A stretch of DNA of 64,000 nt from Pseudoalteromonas phenolica (GTDB lineage Bacteria > Pseudomonadota > Gammaproteobacteria > Enterobacterales > Alteromonadaceae). The notes under the pieces were generated by a model. It made no database searches, had not been told where the DNA came from, and saw nothing but the letters and a program-made list of their open reading frames with translations. The stretch is from contig NZ_CP013187.1 in the NCBI RefSeq assembly GCF_001444405.1, positions 310,001 to 374,000 on the forward strand, written 5' to 3'. This document shows positions 1 to 8,470 of this stretch, piece after piece; the first letter of the stretch is position 1; every line of letters starts with the position of its first letter. The position numbers and the translations under genes are program-made.

Positions 1-2634
1 TCATTAAAAAAAAATCAAACAACTAAGAGAAACGCAATTATCATATTGCTCAGTTATATAGCTAAGTATTTTCAAATTACTTCTCTACAAGAAATCACAC
101 TTGAAGTTTGGAATTCAATTGTAGCTCAGCTCAAAAATGAAGACACCAGCTATCGTGAGCAATTAGCTGAAAGGTTCATTAACGCTACTAGAATATTAGC
201 CAAGACACTTGCAAAAGTTCACAACAATGATGAGTACATTGCCGCTATTTCTATCAAACGTAGCGACTACCATTTTGGCTCGATAGCCGCAGGATATGAG
301 AAGTGGCATAGCCTTTTTGAAGAATGGCGTGATGGGTTGTTACTCAAAAGTACCAAGGATAGAAACGCTTCCTTTTCTAAGTTATTAAATTATTTGCGCA
401 CAATTGAAAATTCCAATGATCCCTTTGTATTTCTGGCAACTGAAAGAAAATATACCTTTTGGAAGTATCTTGACGACAATGATGTAAACAATAAAAGAGC
501 GGCAGCTCTTAACATGAATGATTTTGCTAACTGGATCATTGAAGGTCATCTTACTGAAGAAGATGAAGATGGTGGAGGAACAAGCATTGGCTATCCACTA
601 TTAACAGCGAAAGAAATAAAACTGGTTATTGATACTAAGTACGATAACAAGTCTAAGCCACCCGAAAGTGTTAAGCAATCTATGCCTACTAAATGGTTAA
701 TGCTTTGCAAAGAAATTCTATCTGAAGACGAATACGCTTGGCCCAAGTCTCAAGAAAAAGAGTACATAGAGGTAGTAAACTCAGACACCAACAAAATAGA
801 AAGAATATGGTGCCCAGTCTCTACTCATCTATATCTTATAATGTGTGAACTACCAGTACGCAGAATACAGGTCAAATCATCAGATTCTGGTGAAGGCGAT
901 AGCCAAATTTACTCTCAAGAAGATAAAAAGTGGGTGACGAACACTTCACTACATGCTGGCTACTGGAAGCAGTTAGGCAACAAAGTTGCAGAGCGTGGCT
1001 TTATTAGAAAAATACATAGTCAGGGTAAAGAAACTGTTGGCATATATATTAACACCAACAAAACGCAAGACAGAGCACAGGGTTTTTCTGAAACATCAGG
1101 TTATGAAATTCCTTGGCATAACGAATCGATCATCAAATATGCCTATGAACTTTTAGCTTGGCAGGAAAAATATAACCCCGTTAAAGCCCCTAAAAAATAC
1201 AAAGATATTCCTAAGAATGTTTGGTCAACCAGACCTACTGAATTAGTCAAAGAAATAATACCAGACAGGTTTTATTTATTTCGCTCGCCACTGAATCCTT
1301 CGGTAGATTCTCCACCTGCAGATTGGCTGTTGAATCGCTTTTGGTTAGCGCTAATGGATGAGTTAGAAAAGCGCTTAAAAGAACAAGGTGAAGACGTTGA
1401 GATAATCACTGACAGAGAAGAAAATGGTGTGCCCAAAGCATCTATATTCACGCCTCATGGCCTCAGAGTCACAGGCTTAACAGCGTTTGTTGAAAACGGT
1501 GTACCAATTGATATTTTAAGTAAAATTGTTGCAGGTCACGCTTCAATATTAATGACCTTGTATTATATCAAACATACTCCTGCACACGTCTCAGAAATTT
1601 TAACGTCCGCACAAAAACAGATTGAAGATAATCAGCAGATAGACTTTGCCAACTGGCTTAAATCATCTGCGTGGGCAGATGCTCAAAAATATTCAATTTT
1701 TAACGATGAACAAACCGCAAAAGGAGTATTTGAGCAAGGTGTTAGAGCACTGTGGGAAAGCAATCAACTAGGTTTATGCCCCAACGCAGGAACGCTTTGT
1801 AATATTGGTGGTGAACTTCTACGTAAAGCAGGTAAAAATGGTAAAGACGTATACGGTGAAGTGCCCGGAGGAGTAGGTAACTGTGTTCGTTGTCGTTTCT
1901 TCATCTCAGGCAAGCCTTGGCTAATACCATTATGGTTGCATGGCAACAAGTTATTAGCTGATGCACAAAAGCTTTCTATTGATGTAGAACAAGCAAGAAC
2001 TGAGCTTGAGGTTTTATATGGCAAGAGAAAGTCTATTGCCAAAGAAAAAGGCGCAGCCTTTATAACATCTAGCTTAAAAGCTGAAATTAAAAGTGCCGAA
2101 GCATTACTAGCTAGAAAAACTGAAACGCTTGATCAAAAGCTTTGTGATGCTCATGCCACCTACCGTTTAATAGAAGGTGTTCGTTGCTTAGCCAACGCTG
2201 ATTTTGATACTAGCGAGGCTCACAAGTATATCCCGATTCGATTAGTTGATAGTCCAGAAGAAACTAAGTTTTTTGAACAAAACAAATTTCGCCAACAAGA
2301 TTTACTCGTACAAGCAAGTCGTTTATATGCCCATGTGAGAGATAACGACCTTGAACAAGAGCGAAACCACTTTATTGATAAAGTCATGTTAAACGCAGGC
2401 ATGATGCCAATTACGATGGGTTCATTGACTGAAACAGAAGTTAAAAATGCGAGTGACGCATTAGCCTCTTACCTGACCTATAAATTTACCGACCAAGAAC
2501 TTAACCAGCTTGATGCTAATGCCGTTACCTTGCAGCAGCTTGGCGTAAAAATACAGTCAACCGAGCAGCTTATTAATATGGCAAAAACGCATACTAAAGC
2601 CCTAGAAAACAATAAAGACCAACAAGATGACTAA
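1..2634 (+). CDS. gmtZ: GmtZ-like tyrosine recombinase of a gamma-mobile-trio element (5' end outside window)
   Basis: The reading frame is open from base 1, with a TTG at 46 as the first start-like codon, so the gene very probably begins upstream of the window. Near the middle it carries the C-terminal signature of tyrosine recombinases: HGLR (His at 1456-1458, Arg at 1465-1467), a GH pair (His at 1537-1539) and a tandem Tyr (1561-1566) as likely nucleophile. A long C-terminal part after the catalytic core contains several Cys residues (CPNAGTLC, CVRC) that could bind metal. Size, this layout and the overlapping downstream gmtX match the GmtZ (VPA1269-like) protein of gamma-mobile-trio islands, which are known to carry defence and toxin cargo. 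The expected partner gmtY would lie to the left. The family name is from memory; the recombinase motif is directly visible. Confidence 0.8.
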   Translation, partial: SLKKNQTTKRNAIIILLSYIAKYFQITSLQEITLEVWNSIVAQLKNEDTSYREQLAERFINATRILAKTLAKVHNNDEYIAAISIKRSDYHFGSIAAGYEKWHSLFEEWRDGLLLKSTKDRNASFSKLLNYLRTIENSNDPFVFLATERKYTFWKYLDDNDVNNKRAAALNMNDFANWIIEGHLTEEDEDGGGTSIGYPLLTAKEIKLVIDTKYDNKSKPPESVKQSMPTKWLMLCKEILSEDEYAWPKSQEKEYIEVVNSDTNKIERIWCPVSTHLYLIMCELPVRRIQVKSSDSGEGDSQIYSQEDKKWVTNTSLHAGYWKQLGNKVAERGFIRKIHSQGKETVGIYINTNKTQDRAQGFSETSGYEIPWHNESIIKYAYELLAWQEKYNPVKAPKKYKDIPKNVWSTRPTELVKEIIPDRFYLFRSPLNPSVDSPPADWLLNRFWLALMDELEKRLKEQGEDVEIITDREENGVPKASIFTPHGLRVTGLTAFVENGVPIDILSKIVAGHASILMTLYYIKHTPAHVSEILTSAQKQIEDNQQIDFANWLKSSAWADAQKYSIFNDEQTAKGVFEQGVRALWESNQLGLCPNAGTLCNIGGELLRKAGKNGKDVYGEVPGGVGNCVRCRFFISGKPWLIPLWLHGNKLLADAQKLSIDVEQARTELEVLYGKRKSIAKEKGAAFITSSLKAEIKSAEALLARKTETLDQKLCDAHATYRLIEGVRCLANADFDTSEAHKYIPIRLVDSPEETKFFEQNKFRQQDLLVQASRLYAHVRDNDLEQERNHFIDKVMLNAGMMPITMGSLTETEVKNASDALASYLTYKFTDQELNQLDANAVTLQQLGVKIQSTEQLINMAKTHTKALENNKDQQDD

Positions 2635-3310
2635 AGACCAAGTAACCGAGCTATATAAGCTTTTAACAGCGGAAAATGAAGGTAAAGCTACAAAGCTAAA
2701 TAAACTTGCAGCAATAAACAGTATTTGTGAAAAACTCGCCAAAAAAGGTATCGCTATTGAGATAACTAACCTTGTTGATTTATTGATGCAGCAAGGAGTT
2801 AACATGAGCTCACAGTCAATTTACAACAAAGAGGGTGGGCGCAACCCATACAGACGTTTGGTTGATGCTTGGTCAGAAAATGCAACATACGAAAGAGCAA
2901 ACAAGCAGTCTGATAAAAGGGAAATCATCGCTCAGGAAGAGTTAGTATCGGAAAACGATTTAGCAAAAATTTCCGATCCAGTGCTGCGTTACAAAGTGAG
3001 CTTGCTTTATGGGGAGGTGACTGGTCTACGAAATCAAAATGATATGCTGCGTAGTGTTAAAGAATTACCTGCTATTCAGACTGTGACAGCGCCAGAGCTA
3101 GAGCAACTTGAAACAAACGATATCATGCTCGATGATTATGAAGTTGATGTATTAGAAAGCTTTGTTAACAGTGATGGCACTATCGGTTTCGATGATAATG
3201 GCAGGTTGTTCGCTAAAACAGCCATTAAACGCGAGACTAGCTTGTCATCTGATGACCTTAAAACTGTGTTAGAAAAAGTGCTTAAAAGCTATGGTAGAAG
3301 TAGCCTGTAA
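2627..3310 (+). CDS. gmtX: GmtX-like protein of a gamma-mobile-trio element
   Basis: This 227-residue protein starts inside the end of gmtZ (8-base overlap), so the two are translationally coupled. The N-terminal half reads like a DNA-binding helical domain (residues about 1-85, with a region resembling a helix-turn-helix around MSSQSIYNKEGGRNPYRR). It is followed by a helical segment and an acidic C-terminal part. Position directly after gmtZ and overall size fit GmtX, the small third member of the gamma-mobile-trio; its molecular role is not known to me. It may help recombination or target choice, but that is inference. It is the last gene of the mobility block; cargo genes start about 190 bp downstream. 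Confidence 0.72.
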   Translation: MTKDQVTELYKLLTAENEGKATKLNKLAAINSICEKLAKKGIAIEITNLVDLLMQQGVNMSSQSIYNKEGGRNPYRRLVDAWSENATYERANKQSDKREIIAQEELVSENDLAKISDPVLRYKVSLLYGEVTGLRNQNDMLRSVKELPAIQTVTAPELEQLETNDIMLDDYEVDVLESFVNSDGTIGFDDNGRLFAKTAIKRETSLSSDDLKTVLEKVLKSYGRSSL

Positions 3311-3501
3311 GATAATTAAGGGATTGATGATTATTTTGTGGAGAGTCTGTAACTCCAGCCAATTTAGCACTGCTCTTTCGTATAGTTTTAACATTCACCT
3401 AAGAAGCCCATTCAATGTTTTTGCAAACGAACCTAGTATCAATATTACTAATGAGATAATGCTAAAATTGGCTTTGTGTTTTAAGTTTTGGGCATTAAAA
3501 A

Positions 3502-4212
3502 ATGTTGAAAATTGGTGCTAATGCAATTAAAAAAGTCGCTGTACAAAAAACGTTAGTCATCGAACCTAGCAAGAATGTCTTTGTCGTTGGTGATTTGGAT
3601 GGAAGTTTGTCGGGACTCCTGAAAGCGCTAAACAGGAAAGGGTTTGTTGAGCATGTTGACCACCTCATCTGCCTTGGCGATATAATTGACCGAGGAAGTG
3701 AGTCAATCCAACTGATTCAATACCTTCTAGATATTAATGCAGATTTTTTATTAGGTAATCACGAACATCTAATGCTCGAATCAATTATCTCTCAAGATGA
3801 GACTGCTATGCGTCTTTGGACTGCAAATGGTGGAGCATGGCATCATGATGTTGATAAGACAAAATTAAAATCAGTCTGTAACCACCTTTTAAACAGTTCG
3901 CTCTCTTTATTACTGGAATACAGAGGTAAAAAGATTGGCCTGTCACATACAATACCGCCGAGTTGGAACTGGTCATCTTCACCTGAAAATTCAGAGGGTA
4001 CTGTAGAGTCTTTACTTTGGAGCCGTGAATTATTTAAATCTCAGAAGCAGTCTAGCAATATTGGGATTAATTTTTCGATTCATGGACATAACTCAACGCA
4101 AATGCCTATTTGGATAGGTAACACATACCATATTGATACTAATTATTATGGTAGACCTACTGTGGTAAATCTCAGCAATTTGATTGATGAAAAAGAAAAT
4201 TCGAAGGTTTAA
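3502..4212 (+). CDS. PPP-family metallophosphatase (lambda phosphatase-like)
   Basis: This 236-residue predicted cytoplasmic protein has the metal-binding motifs of serine/threonine phosphatases of the PPP family: GDLDG (about residue 31), GDIIDRG (about 58), GNHE (about 87) and, near the end, a HGHNS motif. It should bind two metal ions and hydrolyse phosphomonoesters, on proteins or nucleotides. The first motif normally reads GDxHG; here the His is replaced by Asp, which may change metal preference or activity. It stands alone between gmtX and a long inverted repeat. Its place in the island suggests cargo, perhaps signalling or defence related, but nothing in the sequence gives a substrate. 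The ATG at 3502 is the first start in the frame. Confidence 0.75.
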   Translation: MLKIGANAIKKVAVQKTLVIEPSKNVFVVGDLDGSLSGLLKALNRKGFVEHVDHLICLGDIIDRGSESIQLIQYLLDINADFLLGNHEHLMLESIISQDETAMRLWTANGGAWHHDVDKTKLKSVCNHLLNSSLSLLLEYRGKKIGLSHTIPPSWNWSSSPENSEGTVESLLWSRELFKSQKQSSNIGINFSIHGHNSTQMPIWIGNTYHIDTNYYGRPTVVNLSNLIDEKENSKV

Positions 4213-4506
4213 CCATCTCAGAACTAAGTTGAAATAGATAAATAATTAATAATTTCAATATCTTGTAGTAGTTATGAAAAACCTATAATGAAAAACCTAT
4301 AATAGGTTTTTCATAACCACTCACAATGACTTCTTCAGTGCTAAATTAATTAAGCCAAACCCACATTAGAGAACCTCACCTTCACTCTATAATTGCAAAA
4401 CCAAATCATGAAAACCTATAAATGATGTAACACTAAAACCTAGAGTATGAAACAAGCAAAGTAGCATGTGAACAGTTACTGAAGCGCGGATTTATTCACT
4501 AAGTAA
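4213..4506. other. Gene-free stretch between convergent island genes
   Basis: No convincing coding region. It holds the perfect inverted repeat at 4271-4317 and, nearby, at least two further copies of the short motif ATGAAAA(A)CCTATAA (about 4288-4301 and 4408-4421). The flanking genes converge on this stretch. Confidence 0.5.
4271..4317. repeat. Perfect 16-bp inverted repeat with an internal direct copy
   Basis: Left arm 4271-4286 (GTTATGAAAAACCTAT) and right arm 4302-4317 are exact reverse complements. The 15-base spacer contains a second direct copy of most of the left arm, so two alternative hairpins are possible. It sits between a plus-strand phosphatase gene and a minus-strand phosphatase gene, where a bidirectional terminator would be expected, but there is no clear T-run, so a protein-binding or recombination site is also possible. 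Confidence 0.6.
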
Positions 4507-4863
4507 TTAGATGTTTGGGTATACGGGCGGCATATGTTTTAAAGGCAACCGCTCTAATAGCTGCAAAACCAATTCGCGTTGAAAGTATTGATAGTTATCT
4601 GCGATTGCGAGATTAGCGATTTTATGAAGGTATGTATCACCAGTATATTCCCTAATCCGTTCAATATGCATTTGTTCAAACACGTAGATTTCATCTGCCC
4701 ATTCCAGCATCTCTTCAGTACAAAGAGTCGAGCCTGCTTTTTGTACATATTTTTTGCTGAGCCCTGCTGAGCGATAAGTATTTGATTTATCTGCGGCACC
4801 AAACAACTCTTCTGCTGTCTTGCTACGTTGGATATTAGCAGTGCATAGGAAAAGGATATTCAT
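4507..4863 (-). CDS. Small low-molecular-weight protein-tyrosine-phosphatase-like protein
   Basis: A 118-residue protein starting at the ATG 4863-4861, preceded by an AAGGGG ribosome-binding site; the longer open frame upstream has no such support. The N-terminus MNILFLCTANIQRS contains the C-x5-R-S phosphate-binding loop of low-molecular-weight tyrosine phosphatases, and a DNYQY motif further on corresponds to the general-acid loop of the short predicted phosphatases of the COG4551 type. It would hydrolyse phosphotyrosine or a similar small phosphate ester through a cysteinyl-phosphate. It lies 184 bp downstream of the unknown 274-residue gene on the same strand and may be co-transcribed with it. 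Substrate unknown. Confidence 0.72.
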   Translation of the reverse strand: MNILFLCTANIQRSKTAEELFGAADKSNTYRSAGLSKKYVQKAGSTLCTEEMLEWADEIYVFEQMHIERIREYTGDTYLHKIANLAIADNYQYFQRELVLQLLERLPLKHMPPVYPNI

Positions 4864-5047
4864 ACAACCCCTTAAGCTAAGTAAAGTCAAAAAGTAGCGG
4901 CGCCTAAAGCATCTCTCATCAATTCTAGCACCTGCCAATTCATTAAAAAGTACACGGTAAAATCTCAAGCTAAGGGGCAAAACTAAAAAGTGACAAACTT
5001 TTAGGTTACTGAGAGTGAGATAAGATATTAAGCCTGAGGTTATCAAG

Positions 5048-5872
5048 TTAAATGACAGTAACCATATTTTTAAATCTGTTTCGTATTATTCGAACAGCCT
5101 CACCTGTTGCCAATTTATCAAAAGGTAAATCAAGTACAACATTAATAATATCAGCGAGAGCATTGTTACTAAATCGGAATCCTGTTTTTAAATCATTTTG
5201 TTCATCGAAAGCTTTGTCAAAAGCTAATACAAAGTCCTTAAAATCTGACCGTCTTCCATTGATAACATCTTCAGGAAACTGACAATGGGTTGGACTTAGC
5301 TGCGCTTTTTCAAAGTCTGCTATAGCAGATACCAGCTCTGTTTTACTTGGCCAATATTTAAGGTCATATTGATATGTCAAAGATTTTAGCTTTTTAGAAA
5401 CGTGTTGTTTATACAAAGGTTTCTTTTTGCTGGCTAATTCAACTAGCCCACTTAGAGATTGGTATTCTGGCTTTGAGAATCCAGATGTTTCATATAAATC
5501 TGATTGCCTCTGTAACTTTGTTGAAAGCCTTGATGCCAATTCAACAATATCCTCTTGAAGAGTTTTAAGTTCTTTGTAATTTTCTCTTACTTTAACTATG
5601 TCTTCTTGACAATAATCAGAGCTGAACCAAATATGCTCTAATGTTAACCATATATAAGCGTTGCTTGGGGGATACCCTTCAGTCCTATCTGAGTACCCGA
5701 ACGATTCTATTAGCTCTTGAAAAGGTAACTTTAGCTCGTCAGCTCGTTTAATCATTCTTTCCATTACTGGCCAATACGTCATATAAATGGGGCCATCGTT
5801 TCTATATTCATCAAGCTCTCTTTGGATAAAAGCTTTACAAAATTGTACCGGATTGCTTTTTGGTAGAGTCAT
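5048..5872 (-). CDS. Hypothetical protein, 274 residues, island cargo
   Basis: I do not recognise this protein. It is mostly charged and helical by eye, with a coiled-coil-like stretch around residues 95-125, a Lys-rich segment around 150-165 and no signal peptide or membrane segment, so it is probably cytoplasmic. The start has AAAGGA 8 bases upstream. It precedes the small tyrosine-phosphatase-like gene on the same strand, so the two may form a unit. No catalytic motif is visible. Confidence 0.6.
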   Translation of the reverse strand: MTLPKSNPVQFCKAFIQRELDEYRNDGPIYMTYWPVMERMIKRADELKLPFQELIESFGYSDRTEGYPPSNAYIWLTLEHIWFSSDYCQEDIVKVRENYKELKTLQEDIVELASRLSTKLQRQSDLYETSGFSKPEYQSLSGLVELASKKKPLYKQHVSKKLKSLTYQYDLKYWPSKTELVSAIADFEKAQLSPTHCQFPEDVINGRRSDFKDFVLAFDKAFDEQNDLKTGFRFSNNALADIINVVLDLPFDKLATGEAVRIIRNRFKNMVTVI

Positions 5873-6184
5873 ATTTAATTTCCTTTATCTTTATTTTTTC
5901 TTAGGTTATCCAAGTCGAAAAAGTTACTCCGTATCTCAAAAATAAAAATTCTATAAGCTTCAGATCGAAGATGCGAAAGCTCCCAACTCTAAGACCGGAG
6001 CATTTAATGAAATGTCCATATGTGCCATACATGTGACCCAAATATTGCTCAAAATCAATTATCAATTCAATCTGAATGCAGTTAACTCATTCTTTGTTTT
6101 CAGAAATTGGTTTAATAAACTCAACAAAACTGTGGTTTTGACACAATATTTGATATTGTTACGGAAATTATTAATGAGTGAGAT
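5873..6184. promoter_or_regulatory. Divergent intergenic region with a palindromic operator-like site
   Basis: This 312-bp gap separates the minus-strand 274-residue gene from the plus-strand restriction-modification operon, so it should hold promoters for both. A perfect 7+3+7 palindrome (ACAATATTTGATATTGT, 6143-6159) overlaps a TTGACA box at 6138-6143. No convincing -10 element lies at normal spacing from that box, so the promoter itself is uncertain. The palindrome is a candidate regulator site. Confidence 0.4.
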
Positions 6185-6472
6185 GTGATGATTTCAGGAT
6201 TAAATGGTGGAAGTTGCATTCTTAGCTCTATGGCGAAAGAAAGAGTTAAGAGCGGCATTCTAGATCAAGCGCAAGTTGTGGGCTGTAAAGGTGAGTACAC
6301 GGTTGTTTTTAATGGTATGGAGTGGAATGGTGAGCCGCTTATACTGAGTAGTTCCAGGCAACCTTACGAGGCCCGTATCTTCAAAAGCTTAGACGGTGCC
6401 ATCGCTGAATTATTGCGCATTGGGCTTACAGAAGCATCTATTAAAATTATAGCTAAAGCAGATAACGATTAA
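6185..6472 (+). CDS. Hypothetical 95-residue protein upstream of the type III mod gene
   Basis: Small protein of unknown function. Two adjacent ATG codons (6185 and 6188) could serve as start. The sequence mixes strand-like segments (QVVGCKGEYTVVF) with a C-terminal helix and has no signal peptide or membrane segment. It ends 27 bp before mod and follows a palindromic site, so it is likely the first gene of the mod-res operon. It could be a regulator or accessory factor of the restriction system; that is inference from position only. Confidence 0.55.
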   Translation: MMISGLNGGSCILSSMAKERVKSGILDQAQVVGCKGEYTVVFNGMEWNGEPLILSSSRQPYEARIFKSLDGAIAELLRIGLTEASIKIIAKADND

Positions 6473-6499
6473 TCACAAATCATTGAATTTGGAATAAAA

Positions 6500-8470
6500 A
6501 TGAACATTAAAGAAGAAACAGTATATTCAAACGTTGAGACAGCCAATAGCAAACAGCTTGCAATTCTCAAGAAACATTTCCCAAATTGCTTTGACCGTGA
6601 TGGTAACTTCATTCAAGAGCGAATGCTTGAGGTTGTTAACGCGAATGAAGTCGAATTATCAAAAGAAAGTTACTCTTTAAATTGGTTAGGTAAGTCTTAT
6701 TCACGTTTGTTAGCGAATCTGCCACCTAAAACACTTATTCATGAAGACGTGGAGCATAATACTCAAGAACAACACAAGGATAGTAAAAACTTGCTTATTA
6801 AAGGCGATAACCTGGAAGTGTTGAAGCACCTAGTCAATGCCTATAGTGAAAAGGTCAAAATGATTTATATTGACCCACCTTATAATACTGGCTCTGATGG
6901 CTTTGTTTATAATGATGACCGTAAATTTACCAAAGAACAGCTTGCTGAGCTTGCAGGTATCGATTTAGAAGAAGCTAAGCATGTATTGAGCTTTGCAGAT
7001 AAAGGTTCTAGCAGTCATAGTGCATGGATGACATTTATGTATCCAAGGTTAACAGTTGCGCGCGAGTTATTGATGCCTGACGGTGTTATTCTGATGTCTA
7101 TTGGAGATGATGAATACAGCCAGCTAAAACTAATGTCAGATGAGGTTTTCGGAGAAGAAAATTTCATGGGATGTTTTATATGGGAAGGAGGGAGAAAGAA
7201 TGATGCCAAGCGATTATCCGTTGTTCAAGATTACATTTTAGTTTATGTAAAAAGTGACGACTACCTTAAAAGAAATAACATCAAGTGGAAAGAAAAGAAA
7301 GAAGGTTTAAACACAATATATGACAAGAGTGAGCAACTTTTAGAAAAGTATGGGGATAATTTTAAGGAAGCTAGTAAGGAATTAAAGGCGTGGTTTAAGT
7401 CCCTTCCGAGTGATGAACCAGCCAAGGAGCATAATCACTACGACAAAATTGATGCTGGAGGCCCTTATTACGGAGACAATATTAGCAGCCCTAATTACAG
7501 GGAAAATTTAATTTTTGAATGGAAAGGGTTTTCGCCTCCAACAAATGGCTGGAGGTATAACAGGGAAGCAATGGCTAGATTAGATTCAGAAGGGCTTCTC
7601 ATCTACCCAGAAGATAGTAGCAAACGCGTTCAGTACAAACGCTACTTGAAACATACTGAAACTTGGACTCCCTCAACACATATCTATAAAGATAGAAGAG
7701 CGGCCTCAAAGAGCTTGAAAAAACTTATGGGAGCGGAAGTTTTCGATTTTCCTAAAGATGTTAATGTTCTTGCAAAGCTCATTAGAATCTTTGCAAAAGA
7801 ATCAGATATTATTGTCGATTTTTTTGCTGGCTCAGGTTCGTTTGCTGAAGCGACATATTTAGTAAATGCGGAAGATGGTAAGGCTAACCGCTTCATCTCT
7901 GTTCAGTTGGCAGAAGCAACTAAAGAGAAGTCCGGTGCTTTTAAAGCTGGTTATAAGACAATTTTTGATGTTACCAAACAGAGAATTACTCTCTCAGCCA
8001 GATCAATCAAGAGCAAATATAAAGAATTTGGGGGGGATCTAGGCTTCAAAATATTTGAAACCGTTGAAGATTTCCGTATTGAAGAAGATAGTAAAGAACT
8101 AGCCTTAACTAACCTTACTATGTTTGATGATGTTCTTTTGACTGATGAACAATATCAAACCTTACTAACCACTTGGGCATTGTATGATGGCAGTGATTTA
8201 ACAACCCCTATTTACGATATTGATCTTGATGGTTATACAGCACACCTATGTGATAGACGCTTGTATATGATTGCACCAGATTTCAGTAGTAGTGCACTTA
8301 AAACATTATTACATAAGCTTGATGATATAGATGACAAAGATTTTGATCCAAATAAGATCGTTTACTACGCCAATAACTTCGACAGCGTTAAGCAGATGGA
8401 GTTGAACGAAGCACTTAAGAGCTATACAAATAAGAAGTCTATCGAAATTGATGTGGTGGTACGTAACTAA
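6500..8470 (+). CDS. mod: Type III restriction-modification methyltransferase (Mod)
   Basis: A 656-residue DNA methyltransferase of the beta class. The catalytic motif DPPYNTG is at residues 125-131 and the AdoMet-binding motif DFFAGSGSF is near residue 440, the order typical of type III Mod proteins, which methylate adenine N6 in an asymmetric site. The region between the motifs is the expected target-recognition domain and decides specificity, which cannot be read from the sequence. Mod also guides the Res subunit. The stop codon overlaps the res start (TAATG), so the two subunits are translated together. Confidence 0.93.
   Translation: MNIKEETVYSNVETANSKQLAILKKHFPNCFDRDGNFIQERMLEVVNANEVELSKESYSLNWLGKSYSRLLANLPPKTLIHEDVEHNTQEQHKDSKNLLIKGDNLEVLKHLVNAYSEKVKMIYIDPPYNTGSDGFVYNDDRKFTKEQLAELAGIDLEEAKHVLSFADKGSSSHSAWMTFMYPRLTVARELLMPDGVILMSIGDDEYSQLKLMSDEVFGEENFMGCFIWEGGRKNDAKRLSVVQDYILVYVKSDDYLKRNNIKWKEKKEGLNTIYDKSEQLLEKYGDNFKEASKELKAWFKSLPSDEPAKEHNHYDKIDAGGPYYGDNISSPNYRENLIFEWKGFSPPTNGWRYNREAMARLDSEGLLIYPEDSSKRVQYKRYLKHTETWTPSTHIYKDRRAASKSLKKLMGAEVFDFPKDVNVLAKLIRIFAKESDIIVDFFAGSGSFAEATYLVNAEDGKANRFISVQLAEATKEKSGAFKAGYKTIFDVTKQRITLSARSIKSKYKEFGGDLGFKIFETVEDFRIEEDSKELALTNLTMFDDVLLTDEQYQTLLTTWALYDGSDLTTPIYDIDLDGYTAHLCDRRLYMIAPDFSSSALKTLLHKLDDIDDKDFDPNKIVYYANNFDSVKQMELNEALKSYTNKKSIEIDVVVRN

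Noticed and set aside
3291..3521. 76-residue plus-strand open frame after gmtX
   Set aside because: It overlaps both neighbours, lacks a ribosome site and has no recognisable protein character.
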